Below, one piece after another: positions 8,180 through 15,766 of a stretch of DNA of 64,000 bases. Every line of letters begins with the position of its first letter. The first letter of the stretch is position 1. Below the pieces are notes generated by a model. That model was given only the letters and a program-made list of their open reading frames with translations, searched no databases and had not been told where the DNA came from. The position numbers were made by a program, and so were the translations under genes. Source of the stretch: Nesterenkonia sphaerica (GTDB taxonomy: Bacteria > Actinomycetota > Actinomycetes > Actinomycetales > Micrococcaceae); NCBI RefSeq assembly GCF_005771565.1, contig NZ_VAWA01000011.1:1-64000 (forward strand), in the 5' to 3' direction.

Positions 8180-9022
8180 TCAGTGAGAGTCGACGCCGAG
8201 ACCGGCGTAGAGTTGGCTGCCCAGCCGCGCGAGGTCTTGACTGGCGCGGTTCCGAGGCCGGGTCCCGGGTACCGTCACCAGCGACTTCACTGTCGCCCCT
8301 TCAGCCGGGTCCGAATCCGGACAGCCCAGCAGCAGGATGCGGTCGGCCAGCTGCATCGCCTCGTTGACGTCATGGGTCACCAGCAGCACGGTGGTGCCGG
8401 TGCTGGCGTGGACGTCCATCAGCAGATCCTGCATTTTCAACCGGGTGAGTGCATCGAGTGCGCCGAACGGCTCGTCAAGCAGCAGCACACCGGGCTGGCG
8501 TGCCAGCGCCCGTGCCAGGGAGGCCCGCTGGGCCATCCCCCCGGAGATTTCCCGGGGACGCAGGTGAGCGCGGTCGGAGAGCCCGACGAGGTCCAGGAGT
8601 TCGTCCACGCGGGCCTTCCCGGCGGACTTCTCCAGGTCACGGGGCAATCCCAACTCTATGTTGCGCCGGATGCTGCGCCATGGCAGCAGGCGCGGCTCCT
8701 GGAAGCCCACCGCAGTGCGTTCGTCGTAGCGAGACACTGCGCGGTCGCCGATGAGCAGCTCGCCGGTGAACCCGACGTCCAAGCCTCCTACAGCACGCAG
8801 AAGGGTGGACTTGCCGCAGCCGGAGGCCCCCAGGATGGCCACCACTTCTCCCGGGTTGACGGTCATGGTGACGTTGCGCAGCACAGTGCGGCCGCCGAAG
8901 GCGCGCCCGACATCGTTGAACTTCACAGACAGGGACTCTGGGGCGACCACGGGGGTGGGCAGCTCCGGCTCAGCAGACTCTGCGGTGCTCACCGGCTGCT
9001 CTAGAGCAGGTGCAGACGTCAT
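8180..9022 (-). CDS. ssuB: ABC transporter ATP-binding protein, SsuB/TauB type
   Basis: This protein has 280 residues. Walker A is GASGCGKST (65-73), the Q-loop lies in VGFQEPRLLPWRS (about 105-117), and the signature is ISGGMAQR (159-166, with Met where most families have Gln). Walker B is VLLLDEP (179-185) and the H-loop is in LLVTHDVNEA. The N-terminal 30 residues are a Pro/Glu-rich extension. It is the first gene of the sulfonate-type import unit and follows an S-box aptamer. A GGGAG that begins in the aptamer's closing stem is its only ribosome binding site, about 12 bp before the ATG. Confidence 0.88.
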   Translation of the reverse strand: MTSAPALEQPVSTAESAEPELPTPVVAPESLSVKFNDVGRAFGGRTVLRNVTMTVNPGEVVAILGASGCGKSTLLRAVGGLDVGFTGELLIGDRAVSRYDERTAVGFQEPRLLPWRSIRRNIELGLPRDLEKSAGKARVDELLDLVGLSDRAHLRPREISGGMAQRASLARALARQPGVLLLDEPFGALDALTRLKMQDLLMDVHASTGTTVLLVTHDVNEAMQLADRILLLGCPDSDPAEGATVKSLVTVPGTRPRNRASQDLARLGSQLYAGLGVDSH

Positions 9023-9037
9023 GGAAAATCATCACTC

Positions 9038-9121
9038 CCATCGGCTCTGGCGTTAGCACCTTGCCCTGCGGGCCGGTTGCTGCGACGTCATCGGGCCAGA
9101 TCCCTCAGTCGCTCTGGATGG
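9038..9121 (-). ncRNA. SAM-I (S-box) riboswitch upstream of ssuB
   Basis: Read on the minus strand, P1 is CCATC (9117-9121) pairing with GATGG (9038-9042). P2 is GCGAC/GTCGC enclosing GAGGGATCTGGCCC. Next come the CAGCAACC core, a P3 hairpin closed by GGCCC/GGGC, then GGTGCTAAC and a GCCAGAGC strand. The other four aptamers in the window carry compensating changes in P2 and in the inner helix. The 3' strand of P1 runs directly into the ribosome binding site of ssuB. SAM binding would stabilise P1 and hide it, which suggests translational control; no separate terminator hairpin is visible. Confidence 0.88.
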
Positions 9122-9139
9122 TTTGTACAGCTGGAGCTA

Positions 9140-9169
9140 ACTGTAAGTGCTGATCCCGGTGGTCCGCAA
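9140..9169 (-). promoter_or_regulatory. Promoter of the ssuB riboswitch transcript
   Basis: Minus strand: the -35 element is TTGCGG (9164-9169), then 18 bp, then the -10 element TACAGT (9140-9145). Transcription would start about 10 nt before the aptamer's P1. The same 18-bp spacing with TAC-N-GT as -10 recurs before two other aptamers in this window. Confidence 0.5.
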
Positions 9170-9210
9170 AAATCCTGGCCTGCCGCGTCACACGGCGTAA
9201 GAATGCCTGG

Positions 9211-10440
9211 TCAGTTGCGGCTGTCTCCGATCGCGTTGAGGCCCTCAGGAAGTGTCCGGTTGATTTCGTAGTCCCCGATCGACCGTGCCCGGAACACTGT
9301 GGGGTTGTGCGTGGCGACGGTTTGGGCGTTGCGCCAGTGGCGGTCCAGGCCTTTGGTGCGCAAGGTGGCGGATGCTCCCACCGTCTGGAACAGCTCCTGG
9401 GTCACCTCCAGGACCAGCTCGTGCACAGTCACCTGCGCTTTCTCCACGGCGAGTTCGGGATCGTAGACCTCCTCTGGCAGCTCCCCGCGATACCCGGGAT
9501 GGTGTGTGCCCGCCTGCAGTCCGCTCTGCAGCGCCTGGTCGTGGATTCGGGCCACCTCTAGCACTGTGGCCTTGGCCGCGAAAGCTTTCGCGGACATGCG
9601 GCCGACAATCTGTTGGATCAGCGGATCGTCTTTGAAGGCGGCACCGGCTGCCGAGGTGTTGAATGTGCGAGTGCGACGCCGCACAGTGGCGGCAGCATCG
9701 CGCAGAGCCGCCTGGGCGATGCCGACCTGTACTGCCAGCAGGTAGAGCTGGAAGAAAGCAGCTTCGTGCACTGCTTCGTGTGATCCGTAGTCGCGGTTGA
9801 GCAGGTTCAGCGCAGGGACGCTCACGTTCTCAAAACGGGTGGTGCCGGTACCGGTGAGCTTCTGTCCGAAACCGTCCCAGTCGTCGACTACGGTGACGCC
9901 GGAAGCCTGCACAGGCACCACCGCGAACCGCCGGCCGGGCACACCAGGGTCCTGGGCGGCCGAGACCCGGGTGTAGTCTGAGAAGATCGTGCCAGTGGTG
10001 TAGAACTTCTCGCCATTGAGCACCCAGCCCCGCTCTGTTTCCGTCACCGTGGTGTTCAGGGACCCCAGTGCGTTTCCGCCGCGCTCGGTGGAGGCATTGC
10101 CGACCGTCCCTCCCCCCAGCACCACGGGGTACCACGCGTGTTGGATCTCGGGGGGCTGGAATCTGAGTGATTCCACAAAACCAAAGTGTCCCCGGTAGAG
10201 GTGGGCGATATTGGAATCGGCCTGGGCGAGCGCGATGACCTCAACGATGAGCTCCTCCACACTGGCCCCGGGGCCACCGTGCTCAGCCGGCACACGCAGG
10301 GCGCCGAATCGGCGCTGATCCAGACTCCTGACTTGCGCAAACGGCAGGACGCGGTCCAGGTCGCGCTCTGCAGCACCTGCGGCAATCTCGTCGAGCAGTT
10401 CAGGTTCAAGCACACGCGGGTGGTCGGTGGTGGTCGTCAT
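9211..10440 (-). CDS. Acyl-CoA-dehydrogenase-fold monooxygenase, SfnB/DszC-like
   Basis: This protein has 409 residues from the ATG at 10440, which overlaps the upstream metQ stop as ATGA; an ORF start at 10458 is therefore not used. It has the acyl-CoA dehydrogenase fold but resembles the flavin monooxygenase branch (SfnB, DszC). Visible segments are DSNIAHLYRGHFGFVE, a GEKFYTTGTIFSDYT sheet, DDWDGFGQKLTGTGTT, and C-terminal LDRHWRNAQTVATHNP. DszC-type enzymes take reduced flavin from a partner reductase and oxidise sulfur atoms. It is the last gene of the metN-metI-metQ-metQ unit, which links methionine uptake to oxidative desulfurization. The substrate is unknown. Confidence 0.8.
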   Translation of the reverse strand: MTTTTDHPRVLEPELLDEIAAGAAERDLDRVLPFAQVRSLDQRRFGALRVPAEHGGPGASVEELIVEVIALAQADSNIAHLYRGHFGFVESLRFQPPEIQHAWYPVVLGGGTVGNASTERGGNALGSLNTTVTETERGWVLNGEKFYTTGTIFSDYTRVSAAQDPGVPGRRFAVVPVQASGVTVVDDWDGFGQKLTGTGTTRFENVSVPALNLLNRDYGSHEAVHEAAFFQLYLLAVQVGIAQAALRDAAATVRRRTRTFNTSAAGAAFKDDPLIQQIVGRMSAKAFAAKATVLEVARIHDQALQSGLQAGTHHPGYRGELPEEVYDPELAVEKAQVTVHELVLEVTQELFQTVGASATLRTKGLDRHWRNAQTVATHNPTVFRARSIGDYEINRTLPEGLNAIGDSRN

Positions 10441-11312
10441 CGGTTCGCTTCCTCCCACGCGGCGTCAATGTCACGGTCAAAGGCCGGCGTGAGCAGACCG
10501 CCGAGGTATTCGCCGTACCACTGACGGACCTCCGCAGAGTGATAAGCGCTCTTCAACGCCTGGTACTTCTCCGGTTCAGCCTCCCGGAAGCCGGGTTGGG
10601 CCACGATTGTCATAGCGAACGGCAGCGCCTCATCCTGAGTTTCGATGATCAGCGCTTCCTCGGGCATCACGTCCACATCGGCCAGCAGTCTCGCAAACCC
10701 AAAAACGGCGTCGACGTCGTCATAGACAGTGCCGACCGACTGCTGGTCAACTTCGACGAACTCCAGATCCTTGGGGTTGCTGGTGATGTCGTTGACGCTG
10801 AGTTCCGGGGTGCTCTTGGACTCATCAACGTCAATCACTCCCGCACGCGCCAAGAGCCGGATGCCTCGTCCGTTATTGGCGGTGTCCACCGGCAGCGCGA
10901 CCTGCGCCGCATCTGGAAGCTCATCGATGGAGTCGAACTCTTTGGAGTAGATGCCGGAGGGCTGTTCGAACATGAAGAACAGGGGCTCCAGGTCCAGTCC
11001 GTGGTCCTGATTGAACTGCCAAAGGTAGGTGAGGTTCTGGAAGAAGTTGACGTCGTATTCGCCGTTGTCGACGGTGAAATTGGGCTGGATGATGTCGGTG
11101 ACGTAGGTGGTCTCCAGGGTCCATCCGTCCTCGTTCAGGAGGTCCTTGGCGATCTCTGTGGGTTCCTGAAACGGGGCGTTCTCGGTCACGACCATGCTGA
11201 TGGTCTCATCCTGCCCTGCCCCGGGCATGAGCCCGCAGCTGGTCAGTGCCAACGCTGAGGCTCCGGCTGCGGCGGCGGCCAACAGGCTCTTCGAGGTGCT
11301 GGTGTATCTCAT
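10437..11312 (-). CDS. metQ: MetQ/NlpA methionine-binding lipoprotein (copy 2)
   Basis: This protein has 291 residues. A signal peptide with lipobox ends at Cys26 (LALTSC). The NlpA/MetQ fold is shown by VVTENAPFQEPTEIAKDLL, VTDIIQPNFTVDNGEYDVN with the following FFQNLTYL, and a DAAQVALPVDTANNGRGIRLL segment. It is clearly similar to the adjacent upstream metQ, so the pair is a tandem duplication that has diverged. One copy may bind methionine and the other another methionine-like or organosulfur ligand, but this is inference. The stop is coupled to the SfnB-like gene. Confidence 0.85.
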   Translation of the reverse strand: MRYTSTSKSLLAAAAAGASALALTSCGLMPGAGQDETISMVVTENAPFQEPTEIAKDLLNEDGWTLETTYVTDIIQPNFTVDNGEYDVNFFQNLTYLWQFNQDHGLDLEPLFFMFEQPSGIYSKEFDSIDELPDAAQVALPVDTANNGRGIRLLARAGVIDVDESKSTPELSVNDITSNPKDLEFVEVDQQSVGTVYDDVDAVFGFARLLADVDVMPEEALIIETQDEALPFAMTIVAQPGFREAEPEKYQALKSAYHSAEVRQWYGEYLGGLLTPAFDRDIDAAWEEANR

Positions 11313-11329
11313 GGGTGGCTCAGTTCCTC

Positions 11330-12214
11330 TCAGGCTTCACCGTCGGTGAAGTCGTTCCAGGTCTCCTCGGCGTTGTCCAGGGTGATGAAATCGGCGAAGT
11401 CGATGACCCCGCCTTGGTACTCGGTGAACCATTCCTCCACCTCAGGTGAGTGGAAGGCATCCTGGAGCGCCTGGGCCTGCTCATCGGTGACTCCGTCCGG
11501 GCCCACCGCCACGACACAGGTGAAGGGGGTACGCACCTCGTCGCGTCCGTCCTCGAGATGGACAAGCGTCTGGTCAACCTCGTAGCCGGCCTCAGCGACT
11601 AACCGGACGAACGCGAAGCCCAGATCCACATCGGGCAGCACCTGTGCCCCGGACTGCTGGTCGGTCTCCACGAACTGCAGGTCCTTGGGGTTGTCGGTGA
11701 TGTGATTCTGGGTCAGGTCGATGACCGGGACGTCCTCGTCGATCTCAATCAGATCGGCATCGGCGAGCAACTGAAGGGCCCGCCCGTTGTTGGAGGGGTC
11801 CACCGGCAGATTCACCTCTGCCCCGTCCGGAATGTCGTCGAGGTCGTCATGGTGCAGAGAGAACAGTCCTGAGGGCGCGTAGTACACCGAGAACAGCGGT
11901 TCCACCGCGGTGTCATTGGAGTCGTTGAAGTTGTTCAGGTAGGCCAGGTGCTGGAAGTAGTTCGCCTCGTACTCACCGGAGTGGACCACTTGGTTGGGCT
12001 GGTTGATGTCGGTGACGTAGGTGACGTCCAGTTCATAGCCTTGCTCCTCCAGCAGGTCCGCAGCAATCTCTGCAGGTTCTTGGAAGGGGGCGGACTCGGT
12101 GACCACAATGCTGATCACCGTCTCGTCCTCACCGGCGAGACCGCAACCAGTGGCAGCCAACGCAGCGGCCGGCAGCGCGGCAGTGGAGGTGAGCAGGCGG
12201 CGTCGAGCGTTCAT
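11330..12214 (-). CDS. metQ: MetQ/NlpA methionine-binding lipoprotein (copy 1)
   Basis: This protein has 294 residues from the ATG at 12214, which has AAGAGGATC just upstream; the longer reading frame to 12316 only overlaps metI. The lipobox ends at Cys24 (LAATGC). Motifs parallel those of copy 2: VVTESAPFQEPAEIAADLL, VTDINQPNQVVHSGEYEAN, and GAEVNLPVDPSNNGRALQLL. MetQ delivers D- and L-methionine to the MetNI transporter. It lies 43 bp after metI and 17 bp before the second metQ. Confidence 0.87.
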   Translation of the reverse strand: MNARRRLLTSTAALPAAALAATGCGLAGEDETVISIVVTESAPFQEPAEIAADLLEEQGYELDVTYVTDINQPNQVVHSGEYEANYFQHLAYLNNFNDSNDTAVEPLFSVYYAPSGLFSLHHDDLDDIPDGAEVNLPVDPSNNGRALQLLADADLIEIDEDVPVIDLTQNHITDNPKDLQFVETDQQSGAQVLPDVDLGFAFVRLVAEAGYEVDQTLVHLEDGRDEVRTPFTCVVAVGPDGVTDEQAQALQDAFHSPEVEEWFTEYQGGVIDFADFITLDNAEETWNDFTDGEA

Positions 12215-12257
12215 TGATCCTCTTTCGGGCTGTGAGTGGAGTGGGACTGAAGGTGCT

Positions 12258-12932
12258 TCAGGCGGTGACGCGCTTGTCTGTGAAGCGGACCAAGCGGGTG
12301 CCGCTGTACTGGACAACCGTCACTAGGAGGACCATCAGCACGCAGGCCACCACCATGGTTTCTGTCTCATAGCGGTAATAGCCGTAGCGGATTGCGAGAT
12401 CCCCGATTCCGCCACCGCCGACAAGGCCTGACATGGCGGAGTAGGAGATGAAGCTGACGGTGGTGATGGTGATGGAGCCGATGATCGCGGGTTTGGCATC
12501 CACCAGCAGCACGTGACGGATGATCTGCCCCCGCGTGGCACCCATGGCCCGGGAAGCCTCGACCGCGCCGGTGCCCAGTTGTGTGATGTTCTGCTCGACC
12601 AGTCGCGCGAAATAGGGGATGGCGTTGATCGTCAACGGCACGATCACCGCGGCTGTGCCCACCGAGGTGCCCACGATCAGCCGTGTGAACGGGATGATGG
12701 CGATCAGCAGGATCAGAAACGGGAAGGAGCGGACCATATTGACCACCGTGGAGACCACGGCGTGAGACTTGGGTGTGGGTTTCAACCCGGCGGGAGCATG
12801 GCTCCACAGCCAGATTCCCAGGGGGGTGCCTAGGAGCACTGCCAGAGGGATGGCCACGCCGATCATGGCGAAGGTTTCCAGCATTGCTTGGTTGATCTCC
12901 GGCAGACGTGCCTGAATAGTCTGGAGGTTCAT
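12258..12932 (-). CDS. metI: Methionine ABC transporter permease MetI
   Basis: This 224-residue protein has five hydrophobic segments and the BPD_transp_1 domain. MetI-type landmarks are MVRSFPFLILLIAIIPFTR, TINAIPYFARLVEQNI, an EASRAMGAT EAA loop, and SYSAMSGLVGGGGIGDLA. The start codon overlaps the metN stop as TGATG, so translation is coupled. With MetN and the MetQ lipoproteins it forms the methionine importer, repressed through the S-box ahead of metN. Confidence 0.92.
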   Translation of the reverse strand: MNLQTIQARLPEINQAMLETFAMIGVAIPLAVLLGTPLGIWLWSHAPAGLKPTPKSHAVVSTVVNMVRSFPFLILLIAIIPFTRLIVGTSVGTAAVIVPLTINAIPYFARLVEQNITQLGTGAVEASRAMGATRGQIIRHVLLVDAKPAIIGSITITTVSFISYSAMSGLVGGGGIGDLAIRYGYYRYETETMVVACVLMVLLVTVVQYSGTRLVRFTDKRVTA

Positions 12933-13840
12933 CAGCGGAGTCCTCCTTCGACTGCGGCGAAGATCTTGTTCTCACGGGCGCGTGTGGGGTCCCAGGGCCT
13001 CGCCCCGGGTTCCGGTCCGGCCGCATCGAGTTCGTCCACGATGGCATCGAAGTCGGTCTCAGACGAGGTGTGCTTGCGCCGATTGAGGCTGATCCCGTCG
13101 GAGACCAGGTATTTTCCGATCGACGTGGTGGGAGAAAATCCCTCCCGCAGCAGATCGGTGGCGGGAAACTGCTCCACCACCCTGCCTGCTTCCATCACGG
13201 CCACATTGTCTGCCAGCGCTTTGATGACCTCCATCTCATGGGTCACCACCACTACGGTGATCCCGAACTCCGCATTGATGTCGGCCAGATATTGCAGCAC
13301 CGTCGCGGTGGTGAACGGGTCCAGCGCAGAAGTCGGTTCATCGCAGAGCAGCACCTGAGGCTTGGTGGCCAGCGCGCGGGCAATTGCCACCCGTTGTTTC
13401 TGCCCCCCGGAGAGCTGGGCGGGGTAATTCCGGGTCTTGTCCGTAATGTCAACGATTTCCAGGGCTTCAGCGGCTCGACGGCGTCGCTGCCTGGGATCTT
13501 TCACTCCTGCGAACTTCAATGACAGTTCCACGTTCTGCACGACGGTGAGGTTGTTGACCAGGTTGAACCCCTGGAAGATCATTCCGATCTGGTGACGGGC
13601 CCGGCGCAGCCCTTCGGCGTTCAGACCCGTGAGTTCCGTATCGCCTATCCACACCTCACCGGAGGTTGGCCTTTCCAGAAGGTTGATATTACGCAGGAGT
13701 GTCGATTTTCCTGCACCAGAAAATCCAATGATCCCCTGAATACTTCCTGCCGGAATTTCCAGCGACACGTCGTCTACCGCAGCAATTGGTTCTTTTTTCC
13801 CGGCAGCAAACGTAGTGGACACACGGCGCAGTGAAATCAT
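12932..13840 (-). CDS. metN: Methionine ABC transporter ATPase MetN
   Basis: This protein has 302 residues from the ATG at 13840; a reading frame reaching 13870 begins inside the riboswitch and is not a real start. Walker A is GFSGAGKST (39-47), the Q-loop is IGMIFQGFNLVNNLT, the signature LSGGQ is at 143-147, Walker B is VLLCDEPT (163-170) and VVTHEM holds the H-loop. Many MetN proteins are about 340 residues and end in a NIL (ACT-like) domain that senses intracellular methionine. Here the tail after about residue 240 is short and polar and no NIL domain is recognisable. Transport may therefore lack methionine trans-inhibition. It is the first gene after an S-box. Confidence 0.9.
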   Translation of the reverse strand: MISLRRVSTTFAAGKKEPIAAVDDVSLEIPAGSIQGIIGFSGAGKSTLLRNINLLERPTSGEVWIGDTELTGLNAEGLRRARHQIGMIFQGFNLVNNLTVVQNVELSLKFAGVKDPRQRRRRAAEALEIVDITDKTRNYPAQLSGGQKQRVAIARALATKPQVLLCDEPTSALDPFTTATVLQYLADINAEFGITVVVVTHEMEVIKALADNVAVMEAGRVVEQFPATDLLREGFSPTTSIGKYLVSDGISLNRRKHTSSETDFDAIVDELDAAGPEPGARPWDPTRARENKIFAAVEGGLR

Positions 13841-13849
13841 GTTAACTCT

Positions 13850-13932
13850 CCATCGTTCTGGCGTTAGCACCTTGCCTGTGAGGCCGGTTGCTGCGACGTC
13901 GTCGGGCCAGATCCCTCGGTCGCTCTGGATGG
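13850..13932 (-). ncRNA. SAM-I (S-box) riboswitch upstream of metN
   Basis: Minus strand: P1 is CCATC (13928-13932) with GATGG (13850-13854), P2 is GCGAC/GTCGC, the inner helix GAGGGATCTGGCCC is followed by the CAGCAACC core, and P3 is GGCCT/AGGC. GGTGCTAAC and GCCAGAAC follow. The 3' P1 strand fuses with the ribosome binding site (GATGGAGAG, 6 bp before the metN ATG). This implies sequestration of the start region when SAM is bound. Confidence 0.88.
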
Positions 13933-13945
13933 TGTACTGCTCGGT

Positions 13946-13976
13946 ACTCTACGCAGTGAACATAACCCTACGTCAA
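13946..13976 (-). promoter_or_regulatory. Probable promoter of the metN riboswitch transcript
   Basis: Minus strand: TTGACG (13971-13976), a 19-bp spacer and TAGAGT (13946-13951). The start point would fall a few bases before P1. The spacer is one longer than in the other S-box promoters here, so the assignment is weaker. The 130-bp divergent region 13933-14062 also holds the promoter of the rightward S-box transcript. Confidence 0.38.
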
Positions 13977-14022
13977 AGTCGACTTCACAATTCGTCACCT
14001 CGGAGGCGCGGCGTCATATGGT

Positions 14023-14052
14023 TTGAACTTTGCTTGTGCAGAGTCGTACTGT
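14023..14052 (+). promoter_or_regulatory. Promoter of the second flavin-monooxygenase riboswitch transcript
   Basis: The -35 element is TTGAAC (14023-14028), followed by an 18-bp spacer and the -10 element TACTGT (14047-14052). The aptamer's P1 begins 11 nt further on, so transcription would start almost exactly at the aptamer. The spacing and the TAC-N-GT -10 match the promoters ahead of ssuB and of the flavin reductase. Confidence 0.5.
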
Positions 14053-14062
14053 TTCACCGTAA

Positions 14063-14176
14063 CCATCCCGAGCGGCTGAGAGATCTGGCTCATTGACGCC
14101 GCAGCAACCCGGATACTGCAGACCTACCGAGTAGGGGAAGCACGTACCTGCCGGGTGCTACCGCCAGGACCGATGG
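14063..14176 (+). ncRNA. SAM-I (S-box) riboswitch with enlarged P3, upstream of a flavin monooxygenase
   Basis: P1 is CCATC (14063-14067) with GATGG (14172-14176). P2 is GCGGC/GCCGC, a compensatory change relative to GCGAC/GTCGC in the leftward copies, and the inner helix GAG/CTC replaces GGG/CCC. The CAGCAACC core is intact. P3 (CCCGG/CCGGG) contains about 38 extra nt, including a small CTAC-CGA-GTAG hairpin, so the aptamer is 114 nt long against 82-85 for the others. A GGGAG follows P1 at once but leads into a 12-codon ORF rather than the monooxygenase gene. Confidence 0.85.
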
Positions 14177-14186
14177 GAGTCTTCTT

Positions 14187-14225
14187 GTGCTGAACATTAT
14201 TGAAACCCACCCGAGAACGCCCTAG
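14187..14225 (+). CDS. Possible 12-codon leader ORF between S-box and monooxygenase gene
   Basis: A GTG at 14187 opens 12 codons (MLNIIETHPRTP) ending in TAG at 14223-14225. GGGAG (14175-14179) lies 7 bp upstream, in the position where the other aptamers place the ribosome binding site of their first gene. The real gene begins 75 bp later with its own GGAGG. This may be a leader peptide whose translation is what SAM controls, or a chance ORF. Confidence 0.35.
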   Translation: MLNIIETHPRTP

Positions 14226-14299
14226 CGCCTCGGGGCAGTTCGCACCACGTCTGCCGCACCGAAGTTCTCCTGCATTCGCCCTATTTCACCGGAGGCCCC

Positions 14300-15766
14300 A
14301 TGTCACGTCCGCCCCTGATCCTCAGTGCATTTCTCATGAATACCACCAGCCACATCATTGGTGGCGCCTGGCGCCGCGAGGAGGCCGAGCAGCATCGGTT
14401 TAACGAGCTCCCGCACTGGATTTCACTCATTCAGAAACTGGAATCGTCAGGTTTTGACATCGCGTTCTTCGCCGATGTGGTGGGGCTCTACGGTGACCAT
14501 GAGGGCGGGTGGGCCTCGCACCTGCGCCGAGGACTCCAAGTGCCGTCGAATGACCCCCTGGTGCTGCTCTCAGCGCTGGCCGCGGTCACTGACCGCATCG
14601 GACTTGCGATGACGTCCTCTGTGATCCAGGCGCACCCGTTCACCTTCGCCCGGCAGCTCTCCACGCTGGATCACCTCTCAGCCGGCCGGGTGGGCTGGAA
14701 TGTGGTGACAAATGTGCAGGAGAACGCGCACAAGAACTTCGGCGCCGCTGGGCTGGCCCAGCACGAGGACCGGTATGACTGGGCGGAGGAGTACTTGGAG
14801 GTCTGCTACAAGCTTTGGGAAGGTTCCTGGGAGGACGAGGCACTGCTGCAGGACAAGACGGCAGAACATGACCGGGGGCGCGGGCTTCACGCTGACCCCT
14901 CGAAGGTGTCAAAGATTCACCACCGTGGTGATCGATACTCAGTGGAGGGGCCTCACCTGAGCTCACCTTCACCCCAGCGGACTCCGTACCTCTTTCAGGC
15001 CGGATCCTCAGAACGCGGCCGTGAGGTTGCCGCTGCCCACGCGGAGGCCACGTTCTCGATGGCTCCGCGGAGGGACATTGCCGCCGCTCACGCGGCAGAT
15101 ATTCGCCGGCGCACCGCCAAGTTCGGCCGCCGCCCCGAAGATGTGAAGTTCATCCAGGGGCTGTCCTTTGTCATCGGCTCCACCGAGGCTGAGGCTGAGC
15201 AGAAGGCTCGTGATCTGGATGACTCCATCGATGACCATGCTCTCATCGCCCACACCGCCGGCAGTCTCGGGGTGGACGTGGGCCACCTGCCGATTGACGC
15301 CCCGCTGGAGGACCTCGAGCATACTGAAGGTGCGCAGGGTCATTTGTCTGAGATCAGGAAGATCGCACCCAATGGACGTGTGACCCTGCGGGATCTGGCC
15401 CATTTCCGCGCCCGGTCCACACGGATTGTGGGGACGCCGGAACAGATCGCGGATGTGCTGGCTGGCTGGCAGGAGGCTGGAGTCGACGGTGTCAACGTCA
15501 TCAACTCCACCATTCCCGGGTCCTATGACGAGTTCATCGACCATGTGCTCCCGGTGCTGCGCGAGCGCGGCCTGGCCCGCTGGCCTGAACAGCTCCGTTC
15601 CAGCACGAGTCTGCGGGCACAGCTGACCGGCTCCGACCGCCTCCCATACTCACATCCCGCCGCCGCCCAGCGCGGTGCATTCCAGCACTTCAGCGCAGCT
15701 GCGACTGAGACTGAGACTGAGACTACGAAGTCACACACTGCTGAAGAGCTGGTGGCAAGACACTAG
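14300..15766 (+). CDS. LLM-class flavin-dependent monooxygenase, NtaA/DszA family (second copy)
   Basis: This protein has 488 residues from the ATG at 14300, with GGAGG 4 bp upstream. It shares the DszA/NtaA plan of the gene at 4829-6232: an SGFDIAFFADVVGLYG N-terminal block, ALAAVTDRIGLAMTSSVIQA, LDHLSAGRVGWNVVTNVQ, DRYDWAEEYLEVCYKLWEGS, and GREVAAAHAEATFSMAP. The C-terminal 30 residues are a Glu/Thr-rich tail. It probably oxygenates a sulfone or sulfonate using FMNH2 from the flavin reductase encoded 3 kb away. Control is by the S-box upstream. Its stop codon interlocks with that of the convergent aldo/keto reductase in the palindrome CTAG. Confidence 0.85.
   Translation: MSRPPLILSAFLMNTTSHIIGGAWRREEAEQHRFNELPHWISLIQKLESSGFDIAFFADVVGLYGDHEGGWASHLRRGLQVPSNDPLVLLSALAAVTDRIGLAMTSSVIQAHPFTFARQLSTLDHLSAGRVGWNVVTNVQENAHKNFGAAGLAQHEDRYDWAEEYLEVCYKLWEGSWEDEALLQDKTAEHDRGRGLHADPSKVSKIHHRGDRYSVEGPHLSSPSPQRTPYLFQAGSSERGREVAAAHAEATFSMAPRRDIAAAHAADIRRRTAKFGRRPEDVKFIQGLSFVIGSTEAEAEQKARDLDDSIDDHALIAHTAGSLGVDVGHLPIDAPLEDLEHTEGAQGHLSEIRKIAPNGRVTLRDLAHFRARSTRIVGTPEQIADVLAGWQEAGVDGVNVINSTIPGSYDEFIDHVLPVLRERGLARWPEQLRSSTSLRAQLTGSDRLPYSHPAAAQRGAFQHFSAAATETETETTKSHTAEELVARH

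Noticed and set aside
13841-13870. Upstream start for metN at 13870
   Set aside because: That GTG lies within the aptamer (GGTGCTAAC); the ATG at 13840 has a proper GGAGAG.
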